64,000 nt of DNA from contig VZTJ01003855.1 in assembly GCA_013397795.1 (NCBI GenBank), positions 1,145,824 through 1,209,823 of the forward strand. The letters are read 5' to 3'. The stretch comes from Orthonyx spaldingii. Its lineage: Eukaryota > Chordata > Aves > Passeriformes > Orthonychidae. The position numbers and the translations under genes were made by a program. How positions within the stretch are numbered: position 1 is the stretch's first letter; every line of letters begins with the position of its first letter. A model generated the notes under the pieces. The model was not told the DNA's origin, did not search any database, and saw only the letters and a list, made by a program, of their open reading frames with translations. This document shows, piece after piece, positions 23,788 through 37,444 of the stretch.

Positions 23788-26173
23788 GCATGCAACAGGA
23801 TTCTGTCTCCTTGTTTATTAGTAAGAGCTAAAAAGAATTACATCCTGTTTTGTGCAACGTCAACATCAGCCTGGTATTGAAGCACCGGTTCTTTAAATGG
23901 AACTGTTAAATTTGCAGTTCCAAAAATGTGCTTAATGTACAAAGCCAGTTTAAAGGATTAGGTTCATAATGTCTATATAAATCAATAGTGTCTTAGAATT
24001 CAGATTTTGAAATTAGCATTTTGCTGGGATTTACAAGCATTGGTATAATCTTTATCTGTGAAAACTCAAAAGCTCTCCACAGACTCTTTATACGATAGCA
24101 GTAATTATCAGTGCACAAGTTTTCCATTTCCATGGGTTGTATTTTTTTGAAAGCTCTGTGAAAGCTGGCTACAGATTTTCAAGAACCAAATCTTAGGAAA
24201 AAAAGGCAAATCCAAAATAACAACATCATCTGATGCTTCTATTTTACTACTATTTTTTTCATATTTGAAACATTTATATAATTTAATGGACATATCTGTT
24301 AGAACAAAAGTGTCTTTCAAAGGAAAACTAGTTTAGAAGATAATTTATGTAAATATAGGGTGCTCGTATTTATGAAGTCTAAAATATTTTCTGAAATTGA
24401 TGCTGGTCACTTTGTCTTTTGATAGTTTTTCAGTCTATATTAAATTGCAGATATTTTTAATGTTTTTATTATTGATCTAATTTTCAGAGGTGTCACATGT
24501 TTATCTAGAAGTGTAGAAGAGTAGCACCTTTTTCAGAAATGCACTTGCCTTATTTTCTAATTTTAAAAAATGAAATATATCAGTTAAATTATATTTGTAT
24601 TCAAAGTAATCCCAGAAAGAAAATCACTGGAGGGTTCATACATAAATTTCTTGCTAATTATGTTTCACTCTCTGTCCTCTGAGACATTACTTTAACAATA
24701 TACCAGCACATCTGTTTGCATTCACATTTTACCAGTTACAAGTGCTGAGAGTTTTTTTAAGGACGTTACACTGTTTACATTTCTTAGTTTATTTAAGAGG
24801 AAGATCATTTTACCTTTGCCATGAATTGAACTAAATTTCCAGATGTGATGGGACTGCGGTGTTTCGGTCATGTACAAATATACAAATGTGCACGTCTGCT
24901 GCTCGGCTCCTGGCTGTACAGCCCAGCAGTGGAAAGGCACGGGGTCTCCTCTTGCTCCAGTTTTCTGCAGTTTTCCGAGCAAACAAGTGCAGCACGGTTT
25001 GTCCTGTATGTTTGTGTGTGATTCAGCAGGGAGCCTCTCCCAGCACACGCTGATGTTTGTGTTAATCACGTTACGGACCAGAGCTAAAGCCAAAACAGCG
25101 TCAGTGCCCAGCAGCCTCAGGGGGTGATCCCAGGAGTGCTGGTGCCACTTGTTCAGGTTCGAGCTGACTGGTCAACACGAAAAACTTGGTCTAAAATTAT
25201 CTGTTCTTCTTGAGAATCCAGATACAAAAGCGTTCCCATAGTTCCCTTCTGTAATATGCAAATTATCATGAATATCTGTATATTTTTGCATTTTTGTGTG
25301 TGGTATATGTACTACCTCAGACAAATGCTGTAAAAAACATAATATTTTCATGGTTTCTATCCAAGCCACAATTCATTAGTAACCTACTTTAAATTCATCC
25401 CACGACATGCAAAACTCTGAGAATCTGGCTGAGTTTTAGGTTTGGCTCTGGAAATCCTCCTATAGCTTTTGTTGAGGAAACTTTGCAACAGTTCAGCTTT
25501 TGCACCCCTCGGGCAAATCCTGCTTTGATGGGTGACTTCAGTCCTTCCTACCCTGAGAATGATCTAGCTAGTAAATGTTTAAAGCTGGTGATAGTTCTGT
25601 GGGAGCAAACTTACCTATGTATGTAAATGGCTTCTTTTCCATTAAACCAAGGCTTGGCTGAGTTCTACTTTGCTGTTTGCCTTCCAAGTGCTGCAAGGTC
25701 GGGCAGGACAAGTGCTGAGCCCTGTCCAGCCCACCTCTGATGTGCCATACTGTATTTGCAAGTTACTCATTTTTAAATAAGTATTGTAAAGAAACCTCCT
25801 CTTCTGCGCTGTCTCCACACACGCCCACGCATGCAGACAAAATGTAAATAAAAAATCAAAAAAAAAAATAAAAAAAATATCAAAGCAGATGCAGCCAAAT
25901 CCCTCAGCTTCAGGTGTCTCCAGGTCACACAGTGCTGCTTTTGTGCTCCAGGGAGGGAGTGGGTGAGCCTGTGCACTCTGCAGCCCTGCAGGCACCCAGG
26001 GGTGGCACTGGGAGAGTGGAAAGGAGAAGGATTTGTTCTTGGAGTGCTTCTTCGAGCGCTGTTTGAGGTGATACATATGCCACAGAATGTGAACAGTAAC
26101 TATTACAATTCAGTCACTCTGCTGTCATGCACCATTTGATTTCCCTTTTGGAAGTCATAGGACTCCTGATGCC

Positions 26174-26199
26174 AAAAAAAAAAAAAAAAATAAAAAAAA
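26174..26199. repeat. Poly-A tract (17 A, T, 8 A)
   Basis: A-run interrupted by a single T. No recognisable processed pseudogene upstream. Confidence 0.9.
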
Positions 26200-29100
26200 G
26201 GTGACAAAACTCATGCATTTCTATTTTTTAAACAACTCTGTGTTTGTATGTAATGTTTAAAATAGGAATTTGATGAAATCACAGCCTGGCCATTGTTAAT
26301 CCATGTATTCTGGAAACTGTAATAAAGATATAACATCATTCTGGCAGATGCACCAATGTTTTACTTGATTATCATGATTATTTCCTACTGAGTCCCATCA
26401 CCTCGAAGCTGGGGCTTGCTGTATAAAATTGCCATGCTGAAATTACATTCCATTTTAGCTTACTGTCATTTTATGGATTTCTGTCTTTTTTTTCTCTGAG
26501 GTGTCAATTATACTTGGCTTGGATTTGGGGAACAAGGTGCCTTTTCCAATGAAGGAGGACTTTAAAAAACAAATAATCCAGAAAAGTGTATAATTAAAAA
26601 ACCCAACAGGAAATCATGGTGACACCATTTAATTTTTACAAAAATGACGGTAAAAGGGAATCAGTGAACAAATCCCATGGGTCCATATTTATTTTAAGAG
26701 GCTGGATTTCAGTATAGAATTTTTAAGACAGACACATAGTCAGAGACCTATTGGTGATGTTTTCCAAATTATTATTTAATTTATTCCCAAAATGGTCTTA
26801 TCAGAACAGAAACTTGACAGACTCTTCCCCTCAAAACTGTCTATTGCACATTAAACAAGTGAAGGATGTCACCAGAACAGACTGAACTGCACAGCAGTAT
26901 GGAGAGAGCACTGAATTTTACTTAAAATATAACCCTAATGGATATGAGCAGCCGTGTTGATAGAACCCTCCTTAAGTAACTTTTTATATGTGGAAAAGAT
27001 GTACCCAGGGATGAGCTCATGGCAGCTCTGCCTCAGGGACTTCTGCTCACTTTTGGGCTCTTTCTGTCCATCAGAGCTGCACTCCTCCCCTCTGCTAATC
27101 CCTCCAGTCATCATCTCAGAATTGGCTTTCCCACACTTTTGCAGAGAAGTCAATAGTACTGGGCTGTAGTAAAATTATTAAAACATTCAACTGATTTTCT
27201 CTGAGTTATTTGATGATGAGTACTTAATGGCCTTAATTAATCCCATTCATGAGATACCAAGCTATGGTAAAGAAGAAAAATCCAAATAAGGGATTGGGGC
27301 AGTTTTTGCCTATAGCCTGCGAGCAGACACTCATTTAGTGCAGTAAATTCAGCAGGTGCTGAAAGGTGTTTATTTGTGTGAGTGAAGCAGTGAGGCCAAG
27401 CAAGAGCCCGTGGAGCAGAGGATGTTGGCTCAGGCCCCATGCCAGGAAAAGCACAGCACGCTGGGCTGCCCCTGCCTGCTGGGGGGAGCTCACGCTGGGG
27501 CCAGGTTTGATGAGGACAAAGTGCCCAACTTTGTTCCACTGAAATAATTGATCTCTGAGTCTTAGGAGGCAAATTAGCACAGAAAAAGCCCTGTGAGTGC
27601 TGATCTGCTTGAGAAGTGCCCGAGTCACAAAGCTGGGCATGGGTTGTGTTTGGGAGGAAACATTTCCAAGTATCTCGTTCCTGTGAATTTAACCAGACTT
27701 CGTGGAAGTGCCTTGTGAATCATCCACATTTTGTTTGCACAGTACAGGCACGTAACAACAGTGAGTAATCTGCAGTCATTCACAACAGCATCACTTAATA
27801 ATTACTTTATTACAGCATTCCTACTCAATTGGATATTTAAAGCACACACTGGTAGAAAAGAGCTCTCTCCAGTTGAGCAGAGTGGGAGACAAGCATCTGA
27901 CTTTTGAATGGTGAAGGATCAACAAAAGGAGGAAGCGGGGTGGTGATAATCAGCTGTCAGTCTGAGCTCTCAATCATGCTGGCAAAAATATCTCAAGGAA
28001 CTTCATGGTTTACGCGTTTGGAAAGCAGCATTTGGTGTAACACACAGTGCCAGGAAGGACAGAAAGAAATAATGAGGAAGAACAAAACACACACAAAACA
28101 GTGCTGCAAAGTGATTTAGGAAAGCTGGTGTTCCACAAAGCAATGAAAATACAAAAATGCCTCAAAGAGAAAACACGGGAATGGCAGCACAGAGAGGCAA
28201 AGTCTGCTGTGTTGGGGAGGGAAGGGAGCAGGCTCAGAGCATATGGGGAGTTTTACCATCCATCCAACACAAGGTGCTGCTCAGCTCTCATCCTTCAGCT
28301 GGCAGTGGAAGTGGCAGAATGTTTGCCCATGAGGTTGAGGCTGCTGCCCAGCCTGGGGGAGGGCAGAGGGCAGAGCTTCATTCACCCACTCAGCCACAGC
28401 TGCCTCCTAAATGGCTACACTGCATTTTTCCAATAGAAACCTTTCTTTTCCTGCCTGCTGAGGTTTGGTGGCCACCCTCAGCACTGCACTACCAAAACCC
28501 AGTCCTATCTCTCAAGTGGAGTGTTCTCTTCAGAGATCACTTAGGAGCTGCCATAAGCTTAGAAAACAAGCTTCTCTAATGCAATGCTCTACAATATATA
28601 AAGCTGAAGTTAATTTAAAGGCTCTTTCTTAACTATAAGGTGCGATTAGATGCCAAATTTAAAAATCTGGAATCAGAAGAAACTGCTTTGCCACTGCCAT
28701 ACTTCTGTATTCACTGCAAGAGTTAAACACCTGCTGAAGTGAGGTGCCTTAGTGCTCCTTTCAATTGGAATTTTATAGTCATAAACTGGAGTAGACACAA
28801 GTTACAAGAGGGGACAAGAACATAGCTCTGCTAAATAATTCAGCAGAAACTCTTTCAGGCTTCTGGGGGCTTTTTGCATCTGCCCTCGTATTTTCTTCCT
28901 AAATCATTCCATTTTGGTAATCTCACGTTTACAGCAGCAGCCATTTAAAGAAGCACTAAATCACAGGCAGTATAATCCCCCTTACACAAAGGAACAATTT
29001 GAAAAGGATAAACTTCATTTTTCTGGGTTTCAGTGAACTCTGTCAGAGAGGTGTTGTCTTTTGCCATCCATTCAGTTCCCGTGTTTGCCTTGAGCTCACC

Positions 29101-32100
29101 ATGTGTTTTGCCCTGTAAGATCTGAACGTTCCTCATTCCTGGATTTGGCAAAGGACTGACAGAGCAGATAAAAGGTCTCTTGATCTGTTCCCCTGTGTGG
29201 CCCAACAAGTGATTCAGACTTGCAGCCACTTATCTGTGAGCCATACAGGCTCCAACCCGAGGGTCAGGCGCTGCTTCCTGGGAAGGAAGACTTAAAACAC
29301 CAAATGCAAAGGAAAGAGAACCTGGAGGGCGACAAAAATGCTTCTGTTGAACGCCATGCCTTGGTCTGGTCGGACTGTTAGAAAATTCTGGCTTTTGAAT
29401 AAAACCTATTTATGCATTTTATTAAGATATCTGGTAGGAAAGTTGTGCCAGGTTTAATCTTAGGTATTGCAAACTGCTGGGATCATTCAGTCCCCAGGTT
29501 TTTGCTGTTGCTCTCTAATTTCCCCATTATTGGGTTTCAGTCTGAGGCAGACTGATGAACACCATGGCAGTGAGGAGAGGTGATTGATCAGGGGAGTGGG
29601 AACTGAAGGAGATGAGCAGGGGAAGCCTTTAATGCAAATTCTTTTTATAGCAAAACTATATTTTTACATGTAGTTCCTTGTATAATCAAGGCAGCAAATT
29701 ATATAAAACATAGATCTTTGATCATGAAGATATTTTCCATGCAAAATATGCTACTTTTCCTACATTAATGTACTGTTTGCTCCTAATGAAGGCAGAGCCT
29801 GCAATTTTTGTTACAATCCAGTACCAACACAGCCATAATTTTCTTTCATTTTGATTTTAATCAGATTTCTTTCACGGAGGATCAGTTGCAGGTGCCTGAG
29901 TCTAGAAAGGAACAGATGTGAAAGATCAGGTACAATCTGAGGCTGATTTAAACCAAAAGGTTTCTGTTGAGCTTTAGGTGTTTTTCACCTGTGAAGCCAA
30001 TTTTCCTTTCTCTCTGTGTTGTTGGTTTCTCTCCACCCATTTCAGTTGCCATTGTGGGGGCTGCCCTTTGCAGAGCAGAAAACTGAAGTTTCCAGTGAAC
30101 ACCTGCATTTTCCAACTGGAAAAGCAAGGAATGTCCAGCAGAATGGGTGGGAGAGTTTTCTAAAAACACAAAATTCAGCAAACTGAAACAGAGAGAGGAA
30201 AACTTCCCAGTTTTGATGGCAGCAGCCTCGTTGCTCCTGCAGGCAGGATTCACCCAAGGAAGCCCTGTGGGCCAGGATGAGCTTTTAAGACGTTCTCCAC
30301 CTCTCTGCTCTTTGGGAAATGTCTGTTACCTGAGCTACCCACCTGAACAAGGTTCCTGCTCTGCTGGAGTTCTCATCCATCTCTTCCTGGGTTTCTTTCT
30401 CCACAAGCTGACACTCTTTTGCAGTGTTTTTATTTCCTCACTCTCCAGCATCACTTTGTGGGTGTGAGTTTATTGCAGTGGGGACAAACAGTTCCATGGA
30501 CACCTCTTGAGGAGGCAGCATTGACCAGGGGAAATGGCATTGGTTTACTGATACAGTGTGCTAGGAAATGGAATATTGAGTCCTAAATGTGGAGGAGTTT
30601 TCCTTAGTGCAAAGTGAATACATGGAGGGGTGAGGGGATGTGTGCTCTGTCAGTGAGCAGTGACAAGGATTGCATCCACCCCTGGTGCAAGGGAACAGCA
30701 GCAGAGGTTTGTGTTTCTCAGAAGGCATTCCTTGTCCTGGCAAAATGTAAATACATCAATCTGTAAGCACCCAGCAGTGTGTGATGTGAATAATTATTTT
30801 GGCCCCAGTTCATTTTTGGTGCATTTTAACAGCAGTGGAATTAAAATCCAATCTGTTGACTATTGGTTTTCTCTCCCCCAGAGGAGACAGGCCCCTCTCT
30901 GGCTAAATGTCCTTCCCAGAAAACCTTGTGAGCAGAAATGAATCTCATGCTGCAGGTGGCAGAGTTAAATGTATCTAAACCCAGCATCTCTCTCTAGGGC
31001 TGGGCTCACACCTAAAGCTGGGCCCAGCCTTTTTGCAGCATTTGTTGGACAAAACAACAACAACAGGAATATCCAGCACAGAGGCTGATTAAAAAGTTTT
31101 CCTGGTAGCTGGTTGCAATTTCGAATATGAGTTGCTATACTGAGATGCTGAAAACTGTAAACAGTATTTGCATTTTGTTATGAATGTTTTGCATAACTTT
31201 AAGGATATTTTCTTTATCCCCAAGTGGGTCTGTTAGAGCCCATAATGTGCTGTGAAGTTCCAGGAACAGAAAAATGTGTTGAGCACAAACAGGCCAGTAT
31301 CACAGCAGACGTAACAGTGTTCAAGCAAAGAGTGTTTTGCATCAAAAATGTGTCTATATTTGCATTTTGGATGCAAAAATCTACTTAATCGGCACTGCAA
31401 ATGAAGCCCATAACTGAGGCGGTGCAGAATTCTATGAAATTGAAAAGTTCTGTGTAATTTCTGAAAAACAAAGTCTATTTTGCACAGCTCTTACTATAGC
31501 TAATATTTAAACCAATTTGCTCATCAGTGAACGAACATGGCAGAAGTGGTGAGAGCTTCTTTCTCAGTGTCAGTGTTTCGTGTCCCTAGCTCTGGGGAGT
31601 GTGCTTTTTTCTAACATTCCTTAATTAACCGTTTATCCCATGTAATCGCTAGGGAAAGAAAAAGGTGCAGAAAGACTGAGATCTGAATTTTAAACATCCT
31701 CACTTGAGGTGTGCTGGTTTTTGTTCTCAGTTTTGGATTCTCAGGGAGTTGCACCGGGGGAATCCCAGCACAGGAGGTTCCTCTGGGAAGCCGGAGGGGC
31801 TGCAGGGCCTCATCCCAGTCAGGTGCTGGGCCACAGCTCAGGTGCCCATTCTAGAGCTGGCTCTGGAAATGCACTCTGTCATCCCTGCCCAGAGCTGATC
31901 CACAATTCCAGACTTTTATTCCCAGAATCCTGACTTTGGAAAACATTCTTTTCTCCAGAATGTTGTTTTCTGGTACTTGGGAGTCACCATAATTTGGTCT
32001 TCTGAGATGGGAACTACCTGGAAAAGGGAGTGACCTCCATTCCAAGGCAGCTTTTAATCCAGTTAATTGTTTTTATCAACTGTTAATTCTTTCTTATGCA

Positions 32101-33349
32101 ATAATATGATGTATAACATAATTTATTTCCTGTGCAATTCTCCTTGCTCGTGGTGATTGATTTTTCTTTTTAGTGAACAAGTGTCTCCACTACCAAAATT
32201 CCACCACACACTCAGTCCTACCAGAAGACTGATGGTACAATGCAAACCAAACAATGATTTTAGACCCAGTGTCAAGCTCATCTCCCTGAGCTGAGGAGGT
32301 TATAGAGAGGTGTGGAAACTGGCCAGGACTCCTCGTGCAGGTGGGTGATTTCCAGTTTTCTCTACTGCCTGACAAAATGAATTTCTTGCTTGGGCTGAGG
32401 AAAAAAAAAAAATTTAAAAAATCCCCATTTTTTGGAACTGTGTTGATAAAGAACCCTGAATTTCAACACAGGATCAAGGGAAATGTAATTTTAAGTCAGT
32501 AGTGTGGTTGGTTTTCTTTTTCCTTTTGCATTAACATTATTAAATTAAAAGGAGATGCTTCCTTCACAGAGGAAGAGAGAACTTCTTTGTCCTTCCATAA
32601 GCAGAATTTCTTGTGTCAAAGGCTTGAGACGTTTTGTAAATACTGTCACTGTGTTAACACATTTTGAATTCTGTGCTGTGATTGCAGGGGCTGCATTTCT
32701 AAACAATGTCATTAGCCTGGACAGGGAATCTCAGTCAAATGTCAGGATCTTGTCTGTAAGGTATTTCCACTCTTAAGTGTAGTGCAGAATGTCACTGTCA
32801 TTCCAATTAGTGCAGCTGATTGGTGTTAAATTTGTTTTGTTTGACATACTGCAATATTTTGCTTCAAGCCAGACATTTTTTACAACGCACAGAAACACCA
32901 CAGAATAACAACAGACATTAAGGCTAGTGGCAGACAGGACCTCTAAGAACTGCCAAACAGAAGAAAGCAGCTTTCTAATTTTTGCAGTGTTCCAGCTCTC
33001 TTTGTTGCAACAACACTGACAGATATTTACAGAGATGTAAACCAGGCCATTTGTATCATGTGTTCCTGGTTTGCTGGGCAGTAACATTAATTTACTTTTC
33101 CACATAAGGACATTCATTTCTAGCACTTAACTCGTTTGTCATTGCTCATTCTTTACCCAGGAAACTGAGAGGATAAAATTTATAAAGATTCTTAATGTTA
33201 GTCCCTCTCTTCTTAAGTGGCTTCTGAGTTGGTCTTGTAAGGCTCTGGAATCCCAAGGTCTGTCACCAGGGTGGAGCAGTTCTCCTTCCCTGCATGGATT
33301 ATCAGTCTATGTGCTGAATTCATCCTGTCAGCTGGAGAACAGTCACAGA

Positions 33350-33475
33350 ACCACAGAACATTCTCAGTTGGAAGGAACCCACAGAGATCACCAAGTCCAG
33401 CTCCTGACCCTCCACAGTCACCCCAGGAACCCCAGCCTGTGCTTGAGAGCGTTGTCCAAATGTTGGCAGGGAACC
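33350..33475 (-). mobile_element. CR1 LINE fragment, minus strand
   Basis: Reads cagaaccacagaacattctc, agttggaaggaacccacaga and gatcaccaagtccagctcct, the reverse complement of the CR1 3' end. It continues with gtgcttgagagcgttgtcca, matching the reverse of the songbird CR1 3'-UTR (agagcgtttggacaa). It is 5'-truncated at about 33475. The open frames over this place (33271-33489 plus, 33213-33494 minus) are repeat shadows. Confidence 0.88.
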
Positions 33476-36400
33476 GTTGGCACAGCTGAGCCAATCCTTA
33501 AGCTGAGAGGCACCGGCAAGGGATTGCCTTTGTCAGGGTGAAGGTGCAGGGAGAGAATCCTGAACTCTGGACAGGTGAGGTTTGGCTTGATCTTCCCTTG
33601 TCCTGTCTGGCACTCAGGGTCTGCATCCTTCTGTCTGAGAGTGCTCAAGTCCTCAGCACTCAAATCTACCTCGGGTGCCTTAGGGGAAAATATTCAGCGA
33701 GGAATTTGAGAACCCAGTGGTTTGCAGAGACATCTGCAAGGTTGTTTGCAGTTCTGAAAGAGAAGTTAAAGTGTGAATGGACTGGAGACTGAACTGCTCT
33801 TCTGCCTGCCATTATAGGCCATGAAAACTTGACAGAAGATGTCCTGCAAGGCACTGGGGAGGAGATGGCAGGAGAGGAGGAACCTTCCACCAACACTGCC
33901 TGTTTTGATATAAATAGACTTTGGTCTGTCTGCCTGTCAGTCAAACATCCTCCACTCGATTCACATAAGAAACATTTATAAATGCCCAGCTTAGCATTTT
34001 ACCTTGCTCCAGTGCACTGGAGCTGAAAAACAAGGCTCAGCTCATCCGTTTGGTATTGGGGATGCAGCAAGAGCAGGAGAGGACGGTTCCTGAACCAAAG
34101 GAACTCCTCACACAAGCAAACACAGCTTTTCTCCCACATGAACACAGCAGTGGAATTACACTGATAACAGGACAACCATCAAATTTTCATCTGCTTCCTT
34201 GGGATCCCTTTCAGGCATCATTTCCATCACAGGGAGTCGGCAACCTTCAGGAGTTCCTTGGTAACAGAAAATGTTCTGGAGTAGAATGACAGCAAACGGT
34301 TTGAGGGATGTGAGAAAAGGAAGGTATTACATATTGAGAATATTTATGTAGAAGTATTTGTAAAAATAAGCCCAGAAAAAGCACATTTCTATGTCTTGAA
34401 TGTCACAAGAGGAAATTTTCAGAGGATACATTGAAATCTCTTTAAATGATTCCTGTGATGTTATTTATTACACTGGCATTTGGGGAATTATTGTTTTCAC
34501 TTGTTGTGACTTTCAAAACATGATGGTACTCTCCACGTTTTCAATCAATAACATGACATTCTCAGGCTTCATTTCTCTGGATCCTGTGATGGCCAGAATT
34601 TCAACCATCGTCTTGAAATATCAACACAGGACTGCTCTGTCAAGTGAAGCATCGCCTCCCTTTTCTCAAATGTGCAAACCAAACTGGCGCAAAAACAGAC
34701 CAGTCCTTTAGGAGACTTGGCTCAAATGAGAACCAAGAAAAGGTTCTCATAGTTCAAAATTAGTTTTAATAAATTCCTGAATAGAGCAGAAAAAGCTCTT
34801 ACAAGCTGCAGAGCTTTTTTACTCCCCGTGAAAAGGTACAACCACTGCTGCCATATTTATCTGGGACTAACAGTTGCTAACAACTAAAATTAACTAGAAA
34901 ATTGAAAGGGGGAACAGAGTATTCTCAGTCTGGAAGGACAGCACACACCTGAAAAGATTTCTGTGCACTTTTGAGTGCACAGGAAAGGCTCCCCCGTGCA
35001 GCCACGGAGCCCTGTGATGTGTGAGCCCTGCTCCCAGGCACGGCTGTTGTCTGAGGAGCAGTGGCACCAGCAGGACACGCTGCAGGAGCAGCCAGGGCTG
35101 GGCCCCGTGCCTGGAGCTCTGTTGCTGTGGCTTGCAGAGGTTTTTGGTTGCTCTCCGTTTCACCAGGGTGAGGTTGGTCAGAGGCCAGGGGAAGCTGGGG
35201 AGCACTGGGGGATATTTGCACAGTGCAGTTACTGCTGCTGCTGCAAGGGAAACACAGAATTGTTCCATGGTGCCAGGAGACTCCGGTGAAAGTGAGAAAT
35301 CAGAGGCAGACAAGCAATCATCCTTCGGGGAGAAGGAAGAGCTCCCTGCCCAGTGGAACCCAGGAAGAGGAGGATTATGGCTTCTGTTGGGCCCTCCAAC
35401 TATGAGGGTTGTGAATTGGAAGAAGCAGCAGGAGCACAGGGAGATTAAACAAACAAAACCCTTCTTCATGCAGCTGTTCCACAGCTTTTAATGGAAGTGA
35501 TATGTGGATGGAACAGAGCTGCACCAGGAGCTGCTGTAATAGGGGCAATATATCTGTGGATAAACACAACAAAACATCTCACAGAGAGCACGCCCGGGCC
35601 TTTGTGATTTCATGCTATAGCTTTATGGACTTTTCATATGAATATGTATTAAATCTAGCATATTAAATATATGTCTAATTACTTGTATTTTTAGTGGCTG
35701 TTGACAGAATTTATTCCAGCAGCTCTATTTACTCATGTATGAGAGAAGAGACTCTATGATCTACTGCTTGCAAAGTCCACATCTGTTTTTGTTCCATCCT
35801 GCTGCCATGTAGCTTCAGTACTCGAGCAGGGGCTACTTCGTTCTGTCAGAACACATCAGCATCCCAGGTTAATTCACAACTTCCCTTCTTTCTCCCAGCG
35901 TTGCCCTTTTACATCCATTGCTTCCTTTGTTTTGGGTCACTGGGCCAGGCTCACTGTCTTGTTATCAGAGTTTTACAGTTCACAGTCTGAAACCCCTCCA
36001 GTTCCTAACAGATGTTGCAGGCAAGAGATGTTTAACCACTGGTGCTGCACAGGTAAACAGAGCCGGAGTGGCAGCAGGTGAGGAATTGCTTTCCCAAATA
36101 GAAATGACACAGTAAAATGTTTTACTAAAGCTCATCTTACAATTACCTGACGTTTGGGAAGACTACAGAGTCCCATTCCATGGTTTCCCTTCAGTTGTCT
36201 CTGGGATTTCAGTGCCACTGCCTTCAGAGGTTCTACCCAGATGCAGCAAATACCTCACACTGCTCTAAATACTGCCCTGGCCAGAACTGTGTGTCAGGCC
36301 CTCCTGTTCATCAGCCTGAACAGAACTGTGGTGACTATAAAGCCCCGACCTTTTGGTCTAATACAGACTTTATCCAACTAAATCTCTTTTGTAGAAGACA

Positions 36401-37231
36401 ACTCCAAATCTTGATATCAGACCTGAAGCCTGCTAAATCTGCAGGGATCCTGATAAATCTAAAATCCAGGGAGAATTTATGGCTGAAGCTGTTCCTAATA
36501 CTAGGACAAGAGATCCATTGTTTCTGTGTAAATAAATGTGTCAGCACAGTTTTGTGTAACTCCATCAGAAACAGTGGTAGGAGCTCCTTCCCAAAGGATG
36601 CAGAATGTCCAAAGCAGTTCCTCTCTTGACATCACTTTTTCACTGAACTTTCTTTCTACCATCCTAATCCCTCTATTTTTGCTTTGGTTTTTAAACTTCA
36701 TTTTACCCTAAATATCAACAGATATAAAACCTAAATGTTGGGTTTGTTGACAAATATCCAGAAGTAGGGATAATTCCAGAGAGACTGGACCTACAATATT
36801 TTGACCAGTTTTCATAATTATTGCAGTGCAGCATTTTCTGTCGTCAGTTTCTGCCTTAGCATGTTCAGCAGGAGCTGTTCACCACGTTTCCAGAAAGCTG
36901 AGCCAGGCTGCATCCTGAGTGGAGCCTGTGGACCACGAATAAAATGTGAGTAAATAGCAGTAACGAGTAACAGGGATCTCTCGGGGTGACCTCCCCAGCA
37001 GAGTGAGATACGGCACACGTCCGGGGAGCGCTGTGCTGGGAGCTGCGCGACACGCTCCTCACATCTGCGTCTCACAGAAGAGCAGAAATTATTACTTATC
37101 CTGGCGAATTGGATGCAAGAGGTAATTAGAGCTGCACCCCCTTGAAATTTCATAAGCTTGAGAAGTGAGTGACAGAACTTTGCATTTCCACTTCATATAT
37201 TCAAACACAGTTGAGAATTGCCATCGCTCCT
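33476..37231. other. Non-coding stretch
   Basis: No gene recognised. A GC-richer section at 34970-35300 leaves a 191-codon minus-strand frame (34894-35469) and several plus-strand frames open together, without domain resemblance. An 18-base perfect palindrome lies at 34006-34023. At 36950-37120 CpGs are frequent at modest GC (cacacgtccggggagcgctg, gcgcgacacg), which could mark a conserved or unmethylated element. A 111-codon minus-strand frame covers it (36818-37153) without recognisable content. Confidence 0.5.
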
Positions 37232-37444
37232 TTAGTGGTCTGAGCTGTACAAAGCAGAAAATGTGGTAACCTTCAGGATCCAGTCAGATCCTGACTCATC
37301 ACTCTCTGCCAGATCAGAAGACACAGCCTGAGATTCCAGAGATCTGGACTGGGTTTGTGGTGCTGCAGCCTCATCTGTGACCTCAGGGCTGGGTACAGAG
37401 GCTGTCTGGGGGTGCTGTAACCTGGTGCTGCGAGACCAACAGCT
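37232..37444 (-). CDS. Possible minus-strand terminal exon (weak)
   Basis: On the minus strand, gaagtttcttacctcag forms an acceptor ending at 37445, followed by 70 codons and a stop. The reading is Ser/Glu/Asp/Pro-rich (SPEVTDEAAAPQTQS, then ESDESGSDWILK), like a disordered acidic tail. I do not recognise a family. Against it, no AATAAA is visible on the minus strand between 36660 and 37232, and the same open frame continues upstream of the acceptor (to 37537), so the splice site is not needed to explain the open frame. It may be chance. Confidence 0.15.
   Translation of the reverse strand, partial: SCWSRSTRLQHPQTASVPSPEVTDEAAAPQTQSRSLESQAVSSDLAESDESGSDWILKVTTFSALYSSDH

Larger units (their letters stand above)
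21061..33349. other. Long non-coding stretch
   Basis: Mostly AT-rich, intron-like. It contains the small possible terminal exon at 21848-21912 (separate entry). Short GC-rich parts occur at 22980-23110, with tandem ctgtcccct and ggtcactg(a/c)a words, and at 27380-27520. Poly-A tracts at 23772-23787 and 26174-26199 have no gene-like upstream sequence. No CR1 tail, tRNA or LTR was recognised in these 12 kb. Confidence 0.55.

Noticed and set aside
25155..25170. aggttcgagct resembling a Pol III B box
   Set aside because: The conserved CC end is missing and no tRNA fold or A box lies upstream.
34006..34023. Perfect 18-base palindrome gctccagtgcactggagc
   Set aside because: Roughly 0.2 such palindromes are expected by chance in 64 kb; there is no further context.
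34894..35469. 191-codon minus frame with a hydrophobic N-terminus resembling a signal peptide
   Set aside because: Overlapping plus frames are also open, the rest is low-complexity, and no family resemblance was seen.
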